Origin: JAUILH01 sp965230535
Lineage (GTDB): Bacteria > Bacteroidota > Bacteroidia > Flavobacteriales_D > JAUILH01
Length of the DNA stretch: 64,000 nucleotides
Reading direction: 5' to 3'
NCBI GenBank assembly: GCA_965230535.1
Contig: OZ246010.1
Span: forward strand, 1,922,001 to 1,986,000
Of this stretch, positions 34,327-43,526 are shown piece by piece. The notes under the pieces were generated by a model. That model saw only the letters and a program-made list of their open reading frames with translations. It was not told the origin of the DNA and searched no databases. The translations under genes were made by a program, and so were the position numbers. Numbering within the stretch: position 1 is the first letter of the stretch; every line of letters begins with the position of its first letter.

Positions 34327-36252
34327 TTAAATCTCAAACATAAAATTTTGAACTTCCATATCTTCAGGAAGGTCTAATTTTTTCTTGAGTCGATAGCGAT
34401 TCATACGTACACTCTTGGTCTCAATATTCATGAGGGAAGCAATCTCCTTGTTTGATAAATTCATTCTTAAATAGGCACAAATTCGCAAATCGTTAGCCGT
34501 TAGCTTAGGATAATTTTTCCTCAGGTAAATAAAAAAATTGGGGTGTACGCTTGTGAAGTGTTGTTGAAACAGGTTCCAATCCGAATCTAAATCAACCCCA
34601 TTCTTAATCAGCTGGTCCAATTCATTAACTTCTTTATTGTCTATATTCCGCTTCACATTGTTGACACTGTTTTGAAGCCTCAATAACAATTCATTTTTAT
34701 GCAAAGCATTACTTGCCATAGAACTCAATTCTCTGTTTTTAGAATCAATTTCCTTTTGTTTTAGTTCAGCCTTTAATCTGTATTCTTCCTTTTCTCGCTC
34801 GTGAAGCTGAGCCTCTTTAGCAAACAACTGCCTCCTCAAAGCAAATCTATTATATAGCATAAACAACATAGCAATGGTTAGTATAGAAACGATGATGGCC
34901 CCATTTCGATAAATTTTAGCTTGTTCAAGCTTCTTTTCACGCTCTATTGCCCTTTTTTCTTGCTCCACAGCCTCATTTTCAATCCGAACCTTATCGTTCT
35001 TAAGAATTTGAATTTCCTTTGCCCGTTTCTCCGCCTCATATAGTTCCTGGTATTTAGATATTTGTGAGGATAAACTCTGATTGAACATTTGGTCCTTCAA
35101 CTCAGCATATTCTTTTAAATGTTCATTAGCCTTATCAAATAATTTGAGGTATTCATAGGTGTCCGACAAGCCCTTATGTACGGTTTTTTTGATACTCAAA
35201 GAACTGGTCTGTTCAGCATATTCCAGAGCAATTAAATAGTATTCTAGTGCTTCCGTATAATGACTCGACCATAGGTTTAAGGCTCCAATATTAGTGGCAA
35301 CCATGGCAATATTTGAAGGCTCATTCATTTCCTTAAAACCACTGAAAGCAAACTTGTAGTACTCCATACTACGATCAATATTGCCCATACTTTTTTCTAC
35401 ACCTCCCAAGTTAGAATATACGCCTGCAATGCCTCTTTTGTCCAAAAGCTTTTCCGCAAGTTCAAGATATTCCAGATAGTATTTTTTGGCTGTAAGATAG
35501 TCTTCTTTCAATTTATAGTTGGCTGCTATGTTATTGGTGGAACTTGCTATTAATCGGGGATTATTGATCGTTTTTCGAATCTTAAGAGCTTTCTTTAAAT
35601 AAAGTAACGATTGGTCCGTTTTTTTTAAGTCCATGTATGTTAAACCAATTCCATTAAGCGCATCTGACTGTTCTTTCACAAGATTGAAGGCTTCATAGGT
35701 TTTCAGCGCCAAAAAATAATGTTTTAGAGCCTCTCCGAACTGCCCCTTAACTCTATATAATCCAGCCAAATTGTAGTGAGACTGTGCTATTAAACTTGTA
35801 TCGGGCAATTCTTTCCTTAAATGAAACGCGCGTTTGTGAAACACCAAACTCGAATCTATAAGACCCTTTCGTTGAAACAAGATGCCAAGGTTGTTAATCA
35901 AATCAGCCTTAAGTAGTTTTTTGTTAGACGGAATCCGGGCAAGTGCCTTTTTCCAATAAAACTCTGTACTGTCGTATTGTGATAAGTAGAAAAAACCTGT
36001 GCCTTTACCTTTGAGAGAGTTGATTAAATCTAAATTCGATCCCAGCTTTTTGCCCAATTCAACACCCATGGAGTAATAATGTATGGCTTCAGAAGGATTT
36101 ATATCAAGATAAGCCTTACCCAAAGCAATTATCAAAACCACCCTATCCTTGTCATCATCCGTTTCGTGAAGTGCAACTTTCAAACTATCCACCTGGGCAT
36201 AAACGGTAGACGAGATAATTAGGTAAAAAAATAAGGCAAGACAGTTTTTCAT
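34327..36252 (-). CDS. TPR protein with C-terminal LuxR-type DNA-binding domain
   Basis: A 641-residue membrane-bound regulator typical of Bacteroidota. Signal peptide (MKNCLALFFYLIISSTVYAQ, start chosen at 36252; an in-frame ATG lies 12 codons upstream). TPR repeats occupy about residues 40-380 (for example GEALKHYFLALKTYEAFN, ALKIRKTINNPRLIASSTNN), followed by a coiled coil, one TM helix (GAIIVSILTIAMLFMLYNRF) and a second coiled coil. The C-terminus carries LTANDLRICAYLRMNLSNKE and SLMNIETKSVRMNRYRLKKK, a LuxR/GerE-type helix-turn-helix. The target genes are unknown. It shares TPR architecture with both SpoIIE phosphatases in the region. Confidence 0.88.
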   Translation of the reverse strand: MKNCLALFFYLIISSTVYAQVDSLKVALHETDDDKDRVVLIIALGKAYLDINPSEAIHYYSMGVELGKKLGSNLDLINSLKGKGTGFFYLSQYDSTEFYWKKALARIPSNKKLLKADLINNLGILFQRKGLIDSSLVFHKRAFHLRKELPDTSLIAQSHYNLAGLYRVKGQFGEALKHYFLALKTYEAFNLVKEQSDALNGIGLTYMDLKKTDQSLLYLKKALKIRKTINNPRLIASSTNNIAANYKLKEDYLTAKKYYLEYLELAEKLLDKRGIAGVYSNLGGVEKSMGNIDRSMEYYKFAFSGFKEMNEPSNIAMVATNIGALNLWSSHYTEALEYYLIALEYAEQTSSLSIKKTVHKGLSDTYEYLKLFDKANEHLKEYAELKDQMFNQSLSSQISKYQELYEAEKRAKEIQILKNDKVRIENEAVEQEKRAIEREKKLEQAKIYRNGAIIVSILTIAMLFMLYNRFALRRQLFAKEAQLHEREKEEYRLKAELKQKEIDSKNRELSSMASNALHKNELLLRLQNSVNNVKRNIDNKEVNELDQLIKNGVDLDSDWNLFQQHFTSVHPNFFIYLRKNYPKLTANDLRICAYLRMNLSNKEIASLMNIETKSVRMNRYRLKKKLDLPEDMEVQNFMFEI

Positions 36253-36406
36253 CTTAATCATATGCATTGAGATTTCAAACATGATCATTTAGATCTGATA
36301 ATACTATAGCAGAGCTCATTTTTTTTATTCTGTAGACACTTTGTATATGCTCTTCTTTTGCCGGAGAAACAAGGTTTTGCTTGTTTTGGCTCCAAATATC
36401 TCACAC

Positions 36407-38128
36407 ATGAAAAAAATTGTAATAGCATTATTGCCTATGGTTCTTTTAAGCTACAATACGGAAGGACAAGTAGGCTTGGGCAAATTAAAAAACAAAGCCA
36501 AATCCATGGTTCCAAAAAAGGACAAATCAAGTTCCAAAACGGAATCTTCATCCAGGTCTTCAGAAACAAGCAAAACTTCCAAGAGTACAACTTCTTCAAA
36601 AGCAACTGAATCAAAGGGAAGCTCTTTATCATCATTTTCTTCATATTATAAAGCCAAAGGAGCTTATATAGACCGTCACCTGTCTAACATAGCAAACAGA
36701 GGTGATTGGAGCAGAGAATTTATGGATCATATTGAATCCGCAGACATAGTTTCCATTGAGAAAAAAATGAAGGAAGACGAGTCTAAATGCGGCCAATTCT
36801 TAATGCTGTATCCCAAAAAATTGCCTACATCTGGCATGGGAACCATAACACGAAACAATCTTTCCGAATATAAGTTTGCTCGTGTTGCCGCAGAAGATGC
36901 GGAGCCAGAACAAGGAGAAGACGGCAAAAAAATCATGAATTTTTACAAGGAATACTGCTTGCTTAAACAAGAACTTATTACTGGATCTAAATCAATTTCG
37001 GACATGTTAAGAAAATCGATTCAGGAAACAGAAGGAGCACATATTCGACAACGTTTTAAACAAGCTAAGCACACAAAAAGGCAAGGAGAAATTGCTCATA
37101 TGCTACTGCCAAACGACGAAAGGATTTCAGATTTAAAAGCAGAAGCAGACAGATTATACATTGCTACCGTGGAGGGCTTTGGTAATATGCTAAGCGGAGA
37201 TTACCACAAAACTCATCTTACTGAGGTGTCGGTCTTTAACACCCAACCTAACTTTGGAAAAGAAAGTGCCTCTGAGGAAGTTAAAATCATCAAGCCAGGA
37301 GAAACAGCCTACATCACAGGTTATTTTGCCATGACAAATAAAGATGCAGGAGGAATCCCATCTCTTCTCTTTATCAATCCTGAAAACAAATATGCCAAAG
37401 ATAAAATGCCATGGGGCCATGGTGTTGAAGTGATTGCTCCAATGTTTAATGGTCCTACCGTTAAGGAAATGTACAGAGACAAAGCCTATTTTACCTTTAA
37501 CTTATTTCCTGATATCAACGCCATTGACTATACATCACATGTGGCTTACATTCCTCATTTGAACATCTTAAAATGGCTGAGCTATTTACCTTCAGAGGTT
37601 CTGGACATACCTGTTCGTTTCGGGCGTAATGAGGCGGTAGCTTTAGGCAGGATTAAAATTGACTTATCTGGCGATAACAAGACTAAACTAAAAGACTACA
37701 TTGCCAAGCTTGAAGCCAAACGTCTGGAAAGCGTAACATTCCCAGATATAGCCGGGTGCAAAGAAATGCGCAGCACGGTGAGGAATTTTGACGATCTCTC
37801 TAAATACGGAGAGGTCTTAAAAATGTCACTATCTCAAACAGGAGATATTATGAAACCCTGGCCAAACGACAGTGAAGTAGACTTCAATACGGCAATGGGA
37901 TTTGCAGCTGTTAAACTGTCTAATGGTAAAATAGAAATCATGCCTCTTGATTTTAGAAAAAGACCCGTTGAAAGTAATTGGCAATGGTGGTCCGTAGGAT
38001 CATTCCCGGGATTATATCCACTAGACGAGCAAGGTACTAAGATCAATGCGGTTAAGAAAATAACGCATGGATATGAGATATTGCCGCAAAATGTTGACAA
38101 ATGCGGATTTTGGTATAGTACTCACTAG
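36407..38128 (+). CDS. Exported protein with Ser/Lys-rich linker, unknown function
   Basis: A 573-residue exported protein from the ATG at 36407 (signal peptide ending in NTEGQ). After a short basic segment, residues 32-65 are a low-complexity Ser/Thr/Lys linker (SSRSSETSKTSKSTTSSK). The larger part is a folded domain I cannot name: it has a helical section (residues 80-260) and a beta-rich section with GETAYITGYFAMTNKDAGG and an aromatic-rich end (ESNWQWWSVGSFPGLYPLDE). No catalytic signature stands out. It is a single gene followed by a long-stem terminator. Confidence 0.75.
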   Translation: MKKIVIALLPMVLLSYNTEGQVGLGKLKNKAKSMVPKKDKSSSKTESSSRSSETSKTSKSTTSSKATESKGSSLSSFSSYYKAKGAYIDRHLSNIANRGDWSREFMDHIESADIVSIEKKMKEDESKCGQFLMLYPKKLPTSGMGTITRNNLSEYKFARVAAEDAEPEQGEDGKKIMNFYKEYCLLKQELITGSKSISDMLRKSIQETEGAHIRQRFKQAKHTKRQGEIAHMLLPNDERISDLKAEADRLYIATVEGFGNMLSGDYHKTHLTEVSVFNTQPNFGKESASEEVKIIKPGETAYITGYFAMTNKDAGGIPSLLFINPENKYAKDKMPWGHGVEVIAPMFNGPTVKEMYRDKAYFTFNLFPDINAIDYTSHVAYIPHLNILKWLSYLPSEVLDIPVRFGRNEAVALGRIKIDLSGDNKTKLKDYIAKLEAKRLESVTFPDIAGCKEMRSTVRNFDDLSKYGEVLKMSLSQTGDIMKPWPNDSEVDFNTAMGFAAVKLSNGKIEIMPLDFRKRPVESNWQWWSVGSFPGLYPLDEQGTKINAVKKITHGYEILPQNVDKCGFWYSTH

Positions 38129-38135
38129 CTACAAT

Positions 38136-38204
38136 AACCACAGAGCTTTAAATTAGACTACAAACCGTTCAAAGGAATGTAATCTTGTGGCTCTGTGGTT
38201 TTTT
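38136..38204 (+). terminator. Long-loop Rho-independent terminator
   Basis: A perfect 11-bp stem (AACCACAGAGC at 38136-38146, GCTCTGTGGTT at 38190-38200) around a 43-base loop, followed by T residues. The loop is long for a terminator, so a structured RNA element is also possible. Confidence 0.7.
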
Positions 38205-38291
38205 AATTGCCCTCCGTTTTTACAAGGCTGGATTCTCGTGCGAATAAGTCTGATATTTTCGAAATCAGGAAATATGTCATAACTTATTCAA

Positions 38292-39869
38292 ATGAAAACG
38301 CTCCTTACCTTAATCAGCCTATCTCTAGCAGCCACCTGCTTTTCCAAAGATTTTAGCTGGACTCAATACAATGCCTTCGATCCTCCTGTTGAAGATCTTT
38401 CACTTAATGGACAATCTATCATATCAGGGCACATCAGCAATTATCAGGATTCAATGAAGTTAAGCACTCATGTGAGTTTGAACGGAAAGACCATTGCCTT
38501 AAACGACACAGGCTATTTCGAACTAAGGTTTCATTCCAAAGGACTGTATACGTTTAAAATTGAAAGTGACGACAAGCAAACAATTCAGTTGGATACGCTT
38601 GAAATACTTCCCAACCATATTTACAATGGCACCTTCGTTTTGTATCCAAAGTCTCAGGGGAGCCACATAATAAGTGAGCCCATGATGACTTATAAGCCGG
38701 CCATTTATTTGTATCCTGAAACTGTTACAGAAGCACTTGTAAGGCTCTATCCTCTTGGGAAGATTGACTTTAGTTACCCTGAGTATGACAAAGGATGGAA
38801 GGTAATGGCTCACCCTGACGGGACATTAGAGCAAGGAAATAAAACCTACGATTATCTGTTCTGGGATGGCCCATTAGATGTGGCATATCCGGAAGAAAAA
38901 TTTGAGGAAGGATGGATTGTTTCCAAAGACAGTCTGGTTCCCTTCTTTGAAAGGGAATTGACTAATATGGGGCTCAATCATACAGAGCGTAACGATTTCA
39001 TCACTTTCTGGGTGCCGGAATTGATGAAAAACGAGAACACATTCATTCATTTTCTAATGAACGAAGAATATGATGAGATTGCTCATCTGAATGTGTATCC
39101 TAAAGTAAACAACAGTCTGCGCATGCTTATGCTATATATTGATGCAAAAGATTATCAGGGATTGCCATTACCTCAAAAATTTAAGAAATTCAAACGGGAT
39201 GGCTTTACTCTTGTTGAATGGGGAGGCGCTAAGGCTTCCATTCTAAGAAAGCCAGTCATTTTGGAGATTCCGGTCATTGAAAGTAATGTGGACAAACCGG
39301 TTATTTATTTATATCCTAAAACAACTAAGGAATTTGAACTCCAGTTTGATTTTAAAGGCGATCTTAAATTCACATATCCTGAGTACAAAGATTCGTGGAA
39401 AGGAACTATGAATCCCGGTGGAGAGATCCTTATACAAGATCAAAAGTTCGATTATTTGTTCTGGGAAGGTCAGGCCGATTTGATTTCGGGACTGGACATA
39501 CATGAGGGTAGTATTGTTGAGAAAGATGAACTGGAAGCGTTTCTGGAAACTTCATTGGATCAAATGGGCTTCAACAGCAGAGAAATTCAAGATTTTATGT
39601 GCTACTGGGTTCCCAAAATGAGTAAAAACGACAGAAACTTTATCCATTTTGCACTTAATGATGCTTACGATGAGAAAATCGCGAAGATGTCCATCAGTCC
39701 TAAACCAGATAATATGATTCGTTCTTTCATGGTTTGGGGAAAAGTAGATCATACACCCAAAATGGTATTCAGGCCTCAGAAGTTTAAAAAGATTGAAAGG
39801 AGTGGATTTACCCTTGTTGAATGGGGCGGTTCGGAAATTAAGGACATAGAAAAGCGCTTGCCCCTCTAA
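38292..39869 (+). CDS. Exported protein with two tandem KPxIYLYP domains
   Basis: A 525-residue exported protein (signal peptide ending CFSK). After an N-terminal beta-sandwich-like part (residues 30-125), two homologous units of about 180 residues follow. Unit one (135-312) has KPAIYLYPE, then SYPEYDKGWKVMAHPDGTLE, YDYLFWDGP and FTLVEWGG. Unit two (335-512) has KPVIYLYPK, TYPEYKDSWKGTMNPGG, FDYLFWEGQ and FTLVEWGG. The strong conservation of the YLYP, YPEY, YLFW and LVEWGG blocks implies a defined fold, seen singly in other bacteria and archaea, but its function is unknown to me. The stop abuts the convergent next gene. Confidence 0.85.
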   Translation: MKTLLTLISLSLAATCFSKDFSWTQYNAFDPPVEDLSLNGQSIISGHISNYQDSMKLSTHVSLNGKTIALNDTGYFELRFHSKGLYTFKIESDDKQTIQLDTLEILPNHIYNGTFVLYPKSQGSHIISEPMMTYKPAIYLYPETVTEALVRLYPLGKIDFSYPEYDKGWKVMAHPDGTLEQGNKTYDYLFWDGPLDVAYPEEKFEEGWIVSKDSLVPFFERELTNMGLNHTERNDFITFWVPELMKNENTFIHFLMNEEYDEIAHLNVYPKVNNSLRMLMLYIDAKDYQGLPLPQKFKKFKRDGFTLVEWGGAKASILRKPVILEIPVIESNVDKPVIYLYPKTTKEFELQFDFKGDLKFTYPEYKDSWKGTMNPGGEILIQDQKFDYLFWEGQADLISGLDIHEGSIVEKDELEAFLETSLDQMGFNSREIQDFMCYWVPKMSKNDRNFIHFALNDAYDEKIAKMSISPKPDNMIRSFMVWGKVDHTPKMVFRPQKFKKIERSGFTLVEWGGSEIKDIEKRLPL

Positions 39870-42221
39870 CTATACTCTGACAGCAACAATACAGACATCA
39901 TCCAGTTGCTCAAAATTGGCCATCCAATTTATAAACGCACTTTCTATTGACTTGCATTGATCATCCATGCTTTTCCCAAAGTTGTTAAAGAAAAGTTTGC
40001 GCATATTACTTGCTTTAAACTTTTTGCCCTTATCACCTCCAAACTGATCCTGAAAACCATCAGAAAACAGATAAATTAGATCTCCTTTATATAACTGCAA
40101 GCTTTGCGTGGTAAATGGAGCATTCCTGTCGTCTTTACCCACTGGCTGTTTATCTGCTTTCACTTCCAGCAATTCAACGTCTTCATTTTCGTTAGCAACC
40201 AATTTGTAGCGCTCGTTGTTCATTTGAAAAGTCCTTTCCGGTTTCTTTTCCCGAAGAATCCAGAGTGGATTATTTGCCCCGGCCCAACTTAACTCATTGG
40301 TACTTTTATCCCATACTGCAAGTGAAATATCCATCCCGTCCTTCACATCTTCTCCTGATTTTGAAAAGGTTTCTACTACAAGTTGCCTTGTTGATTCCAG
40401 AATTTCATTCGGCTTATGTTTACCTAATTCCATTAAGGATTTATTGAGGGCATTGGAACACACAACACTTACCATAGCCCCAGGAACTCCATGCCCCGTG
40501 CAATCGGCAGCAGCAAAGTAAACCTTTCCATTCAATTCCTCAATCCAATAAAAATCTCCTGCCACAATATCCTTTGGCTTGAACAAAACAAAGGAATCAG
40601 GCAAGTGCATTTTTATAAACCCTGGGTTTGGAAGAATGGCTTGTTGTAATCTTTGCGCATAATTAATGGAATCTGTAATCTCCTTATTTTTCTCTTCTAC
40701 AATTTCCTTTTGTCGTTGTGCCAAGTCGCGTTGAGTTTCTACCTCATTCTTTTGTTCCGAAATTATCTGATTTGCTTGTCGTTTGTCGCGATAACCTTTA
40801 AAAGCAAGTAAAGCCAGTCCCAGAGCAAGGAATAAAAGAATTCCAATCCCTAACAATTGTTGGTCCTTTCGTTTATTTGCTTCAGCCTCAGCTTCAATTT
40901 TTGAGGCCTGTTCAGCTAGTTTAGAGTCCTTGAGCGCTTTATCCTTTTCTAAAAGTTGATTGCCCTTGGTAAGGTTTGCAATCTCTAATTCTTTCTTTTC
41001 GGATTCGAATTTAGCAGACAATTCTTCTATCTCTTTTTTCTGTTCATCCACTAACAAGGAATCTCTTAGATCAATGTGTTTTATAATATAATCGCTTGCT
41101 AGTTTATATTCACCCACTGAATAATAAGCTTCCCCTAGATGTTTGTAGATTGCCTTTAATCGATTCATCGCTCCAGTTGAACTAACAACCGTTTCAGCTT
41201 CCTGGAACAAAACAATGGCCTGTTTGGGCTTGGCAAGTTTTACGTAACTCAATGCCGCTCCATCTAGGGCAACCGCTAATCCGGATTTCTCATTTAACTT
41301 TCGGTAAACAGGAATGGCCTCAAGGTAGTAGTCAAGAGCTTTTGGATAGTTTGATCTGTTAAACTCTAAAGACCCCAGATTATTCCCAACTGAAGCTATC
41401 CCTGGTAATATGTTCCTCTTAGTCACAAATTCTTTAACTATTTCAAAAAGTTCGATGGCTTTATCATTTTGACCATCATTTGTAAATGTTGAAGCCAAAG
41501 CATTTTGAGCCTGAACCAACGACATGGTATTTCCTGTTTTTTCAAATAAATCAATGGCTCGTTCATAATTAACAATGGCCATATCATATTTACCGTTTAC
41601 GTTGTAAACCCACGCCATGCCATTATACGCTGTCCCCAATGAAGCACTGTCTTGATTTGTCTCTGCTAACCTGATGGAACGTTGCCAACTTTCAATGGAT
41701 TTATTCATCTCACCCATTTTTTGATAGATGCCTGCAATGTTATTATGTCCGGTGATAAGATATCCTGTATCCTGAATGGTTTCCATAAGCTCTACACAAC
41801 TGCTGTAGGCCCATAGAGCAGAATCGTACAACTCCATCTTGTTGTATGTACTCCCAATATTGTTTAAAGCATTGGCTACCCCTTTTGTATCGTTCAGTTC
41901 TTTTCGATGGTTTAAGCAACTGAAATTTACTTTGAGAGCTTCTCTGTATTCTCCGTTTGTTAAGAGAACGTATCCTAACCAGCCCTCTGTTTTTTCAATG
42001 TTCTTAAGATCCCCTAAATTTTCTGCCAAATCCAACTGAACTCTGAGTACCTCTATACAGGTAGTTGGATCTTTGCGATAATTCTTTTCAACGAAGGAAT
42101 GAGTACACTTGATCTTTAGCGTGTCATGTACATTCATGCTCAAACACGAATCAACATGCGCATTCTGAGATTTTGATGTAAAAAACAACAAGAAAAGTCC
42201 GACACAAAGCAACCACTTCAT
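39870..42221 (-). CDS. TPR sensor with C-terminal SpoIIE-type PP2C phosphatase, second copy
   Basis: A 783-residue paralogue in architecture of the gene at 28684: signal peptide (ending TSKSQ), TPR repeats to about residue 400 (for example KMELYDSALWAYSSCVELME; SNYPKALDYYLEAIPVYRKL), a coiled coil, a TM helix near 460-478 (LLGIGILLFLALGLALLAF) and a phosphatase domain with VAGDFYW, AADCTGHGVPGAMVSVV, KDGMDISLAVWD and YLFSDGFQDQFGG. A loop inside the domain (residues 680-700) is longer than in the first copy. Its ligand and phosphoprotein target are unknown. Confidence 0.93.
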   Translation of the reverse strand: MKWLLCVGLFLLFFTSKSQNAHVDSCLSMNVHDTLKIKCTHSFVEKNYRKDPTTCIEVLRVQLDLAENLGDLKNIEKTEGWLGYVLLTNGEYREALKVNFSCLNHRKELNDTKGVANALNNIGSTYNKMELYDSALWAYSSCVELMETIQDTGYLITGHNNIAGIYQKMGEMNKSIESWQRSIRLAETNQDSASLGTAYNGMAWVYNVNGKYDMAIVNYERAIDLFEKTGNTMSLVQAQNALASTFTNDGQNDKAIELFEIVKEFVTKRNILPGIASVGNNLGSLEFNRSNYPKALDYYLEAIPVYRKLNEKSGLAVALDGAALSYVKLAKPKQAIVLFQEAETVVSSTGAMNRLKAIYKHLGEAYYSVGEYKLASDYIIKHIDLRDSLLVDEQKKEIEELSAKFESEKKELEIANLTKGNQLLEKDKALKDSKLAEQASKIEAEAEANKRKDQQLLGIGILLFLALGLALLAFKGYRDKRQANQIISEQKNEVETQRDLAQRQKEIVEEKNKEITDSINYAQRLQQAILPNPGFIKMHLPDSFVLFKPKDIVAGDFYWIEELNGKVYFAAADCTGHGVPGAMVSVVCSNALNKSLMELGKHKPNEILESTRQLVVETFSKSGEDVKDGMDISLAVWDKSTNELSWAGANNPLWILREKKPERTFQMNNERYKLVANENEDVELLEVKADKQPVGKDDRNAPFTTQSLQLYKGDLIYLFSDGFQDQFGGDKGKKFKASNMRKLFFNNFGKSMDDQCKSIESAFINWMANFEQLDDVCIVAVRV

Positions 42222-42260
42222 GCACTAAATGTATGGAAAATAGATGATAAAGATTCTATT

Positions 42261-43514
42261 CTACAGCCCCAACAACACCTCATAAGGATCTTTAGAGCCA
42301 AAGATGAGTTTCTCAGGCTTTTCAAGCATTTCTTTCACAGCTTTAAGGAAGCTTACACTTTCCTTACCATCAATAATTCTGTGATCGTAAGACAATGCCA
42401 CATACATAATTGGTCTGATCTCCACTTTGCCATTAATCGCCACCGGGCGCTCAACAATGTTGTGCATTCCTAAAATCGCGCTTTGAGGTGGGTTAATAAT
42501 TGGTGTTGACAACATAGAACCAAACACACCTCCGTTAGTAATGGTGAAAGTTCCACCTGTCATTTCATCCGGAGAAATTTTCCCATCTCTGGCACGAATC
42601 GCCAAACGCTTAATCTCAGCTTCAATCTCTGCCAACGACATTTGTTCCGCGTTTCTTACTACAGGTACCATCAAGCCTTTTGGGCTCGACACAGCAATTC
42701 CTATGTCAGCATAATTGTGCATAATCATTTCCTTGCCATCGATCTGTGCATTGACAGCAGGATAGATGTTAAGGGCTTCAGTAACCGCCTTGGTGAAGAA
42801 AGACATGAATCCAAGTCCAACACCATGGAATTCCTTGAACTTGTCTTTGTACATTTTTCTAAGATCCATGATTGGCTTCATGTCCACCTCATTGAAAGTG
42901 GTTAACATGGCCGTTTCGTTTTTCACGGACACCAATCTTTCCGCCACCTTACGACGGAGCATAGACATTTTCTTTCTCTCAGTATCTCTTGTTCCACCCC
43001 AGCCAGTTGCTGCATTGGTAGAAATTCCGGCAGACATTGCAGCAATCACATCTTGTTTGGTGATTCTGCCGTCCTTGCCAGTTCCGTTTACCTGATTGGC
43101 TGAGACATTGTTCTCATCCATCATTTTCTTAGCTGCTACAGAAGGGTGTCCTGCCGCATAAGAATCGCTTTTTTGTGTTGCCGCTGGCATTGGATTTGGA
43201 GCTGGTTCTTCCTTCTTAGCTTCCTCTTGAGGTGCTTCAGGAGTAGCATCTGCTTTTGATTCAAATCCTTCTGGTTTTGGGGCTGAAGTATCAATCAGAC
43301 ACACAACCTGTCCTACCTCAACTGTATCACCAACTTCTGCTTTTAGCGTAATGATTCCAGCTTCTTCGGCTGGCAGCTCAAGCGTGGCTTTGTCAGAATC
43401 TACTTCTGCAATGGTCTGATCTTTTTCAACATAATCGCCGTCTTCAACGAGCCATTCAGCGATTTCTACTTCTGATATTGATTCGCCCGGAGAGGGCACT
43501 TTCATTTCCAACAT
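42261..43514 (-). CDS. sucB: Dihydrolipoyllysine succinyltransferase (E2 of 2-oxoglutarate dehydrogenase)
   Basis: E2 subunit of the TCA-cycle 2-oxoglutarate dehydrogenase complex, 417 residues. Domains in order: one lipoyl domain (lipoyl-Lys in EVDSDKATLELPAE), an Ala/Pro/Glu-rich linker, the peripheral subunit-binding domain (HPSVAAKKMMDENNVSANQV and GKDGRITKQDV) and the catalytic domain ending in SYDHRIIDGKESVSFL with the His and Asp of the active site. The single lipoyl domain and the GGTFTITNGGVFGSMLSTPI core are usual for SucB. It follows sucA with a 12-base gap in the same operon. Confidence 0.97.
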   Translation of the reverse strand: MLEMKVPSPGESISEVEIAEWLVEDGDYVEKDQTIAEVDSDKATLELPAEEAGIITLKAEVGDTVEVGQVVCLIDTSAPKPEGFESKADATPEAPQEEAKKEEPAPNPMPAATQKSDSYAAGHPSVAAKKMMDENNVSANQVNGTGKDGRITKQDVIAAMSAGISTNAATGWGGTRDTERKKMSMLRRKVAERLVSVKNETAMLTTFNEVDMKPIMDLRKMYKDKFKEFHGVGLGFMSFFTKAVTEALNIYPAVNAQIDGKEMIMHNYADIGIAVSSPKGLMVPVVRNAEQMSLAEIEAEIKRLAIRARDGKISPDEMTGGTFTITNGGVFGSMLSTPIINPPQSAILGMHNIVERPVAINGKVEIRPIMYVALSYDHRIIDGKESVSFLKAVKEMLEKPEKLIFGSKDPYEVLLGL

Positions 43515-43526
43515 AATTCCTAATTC

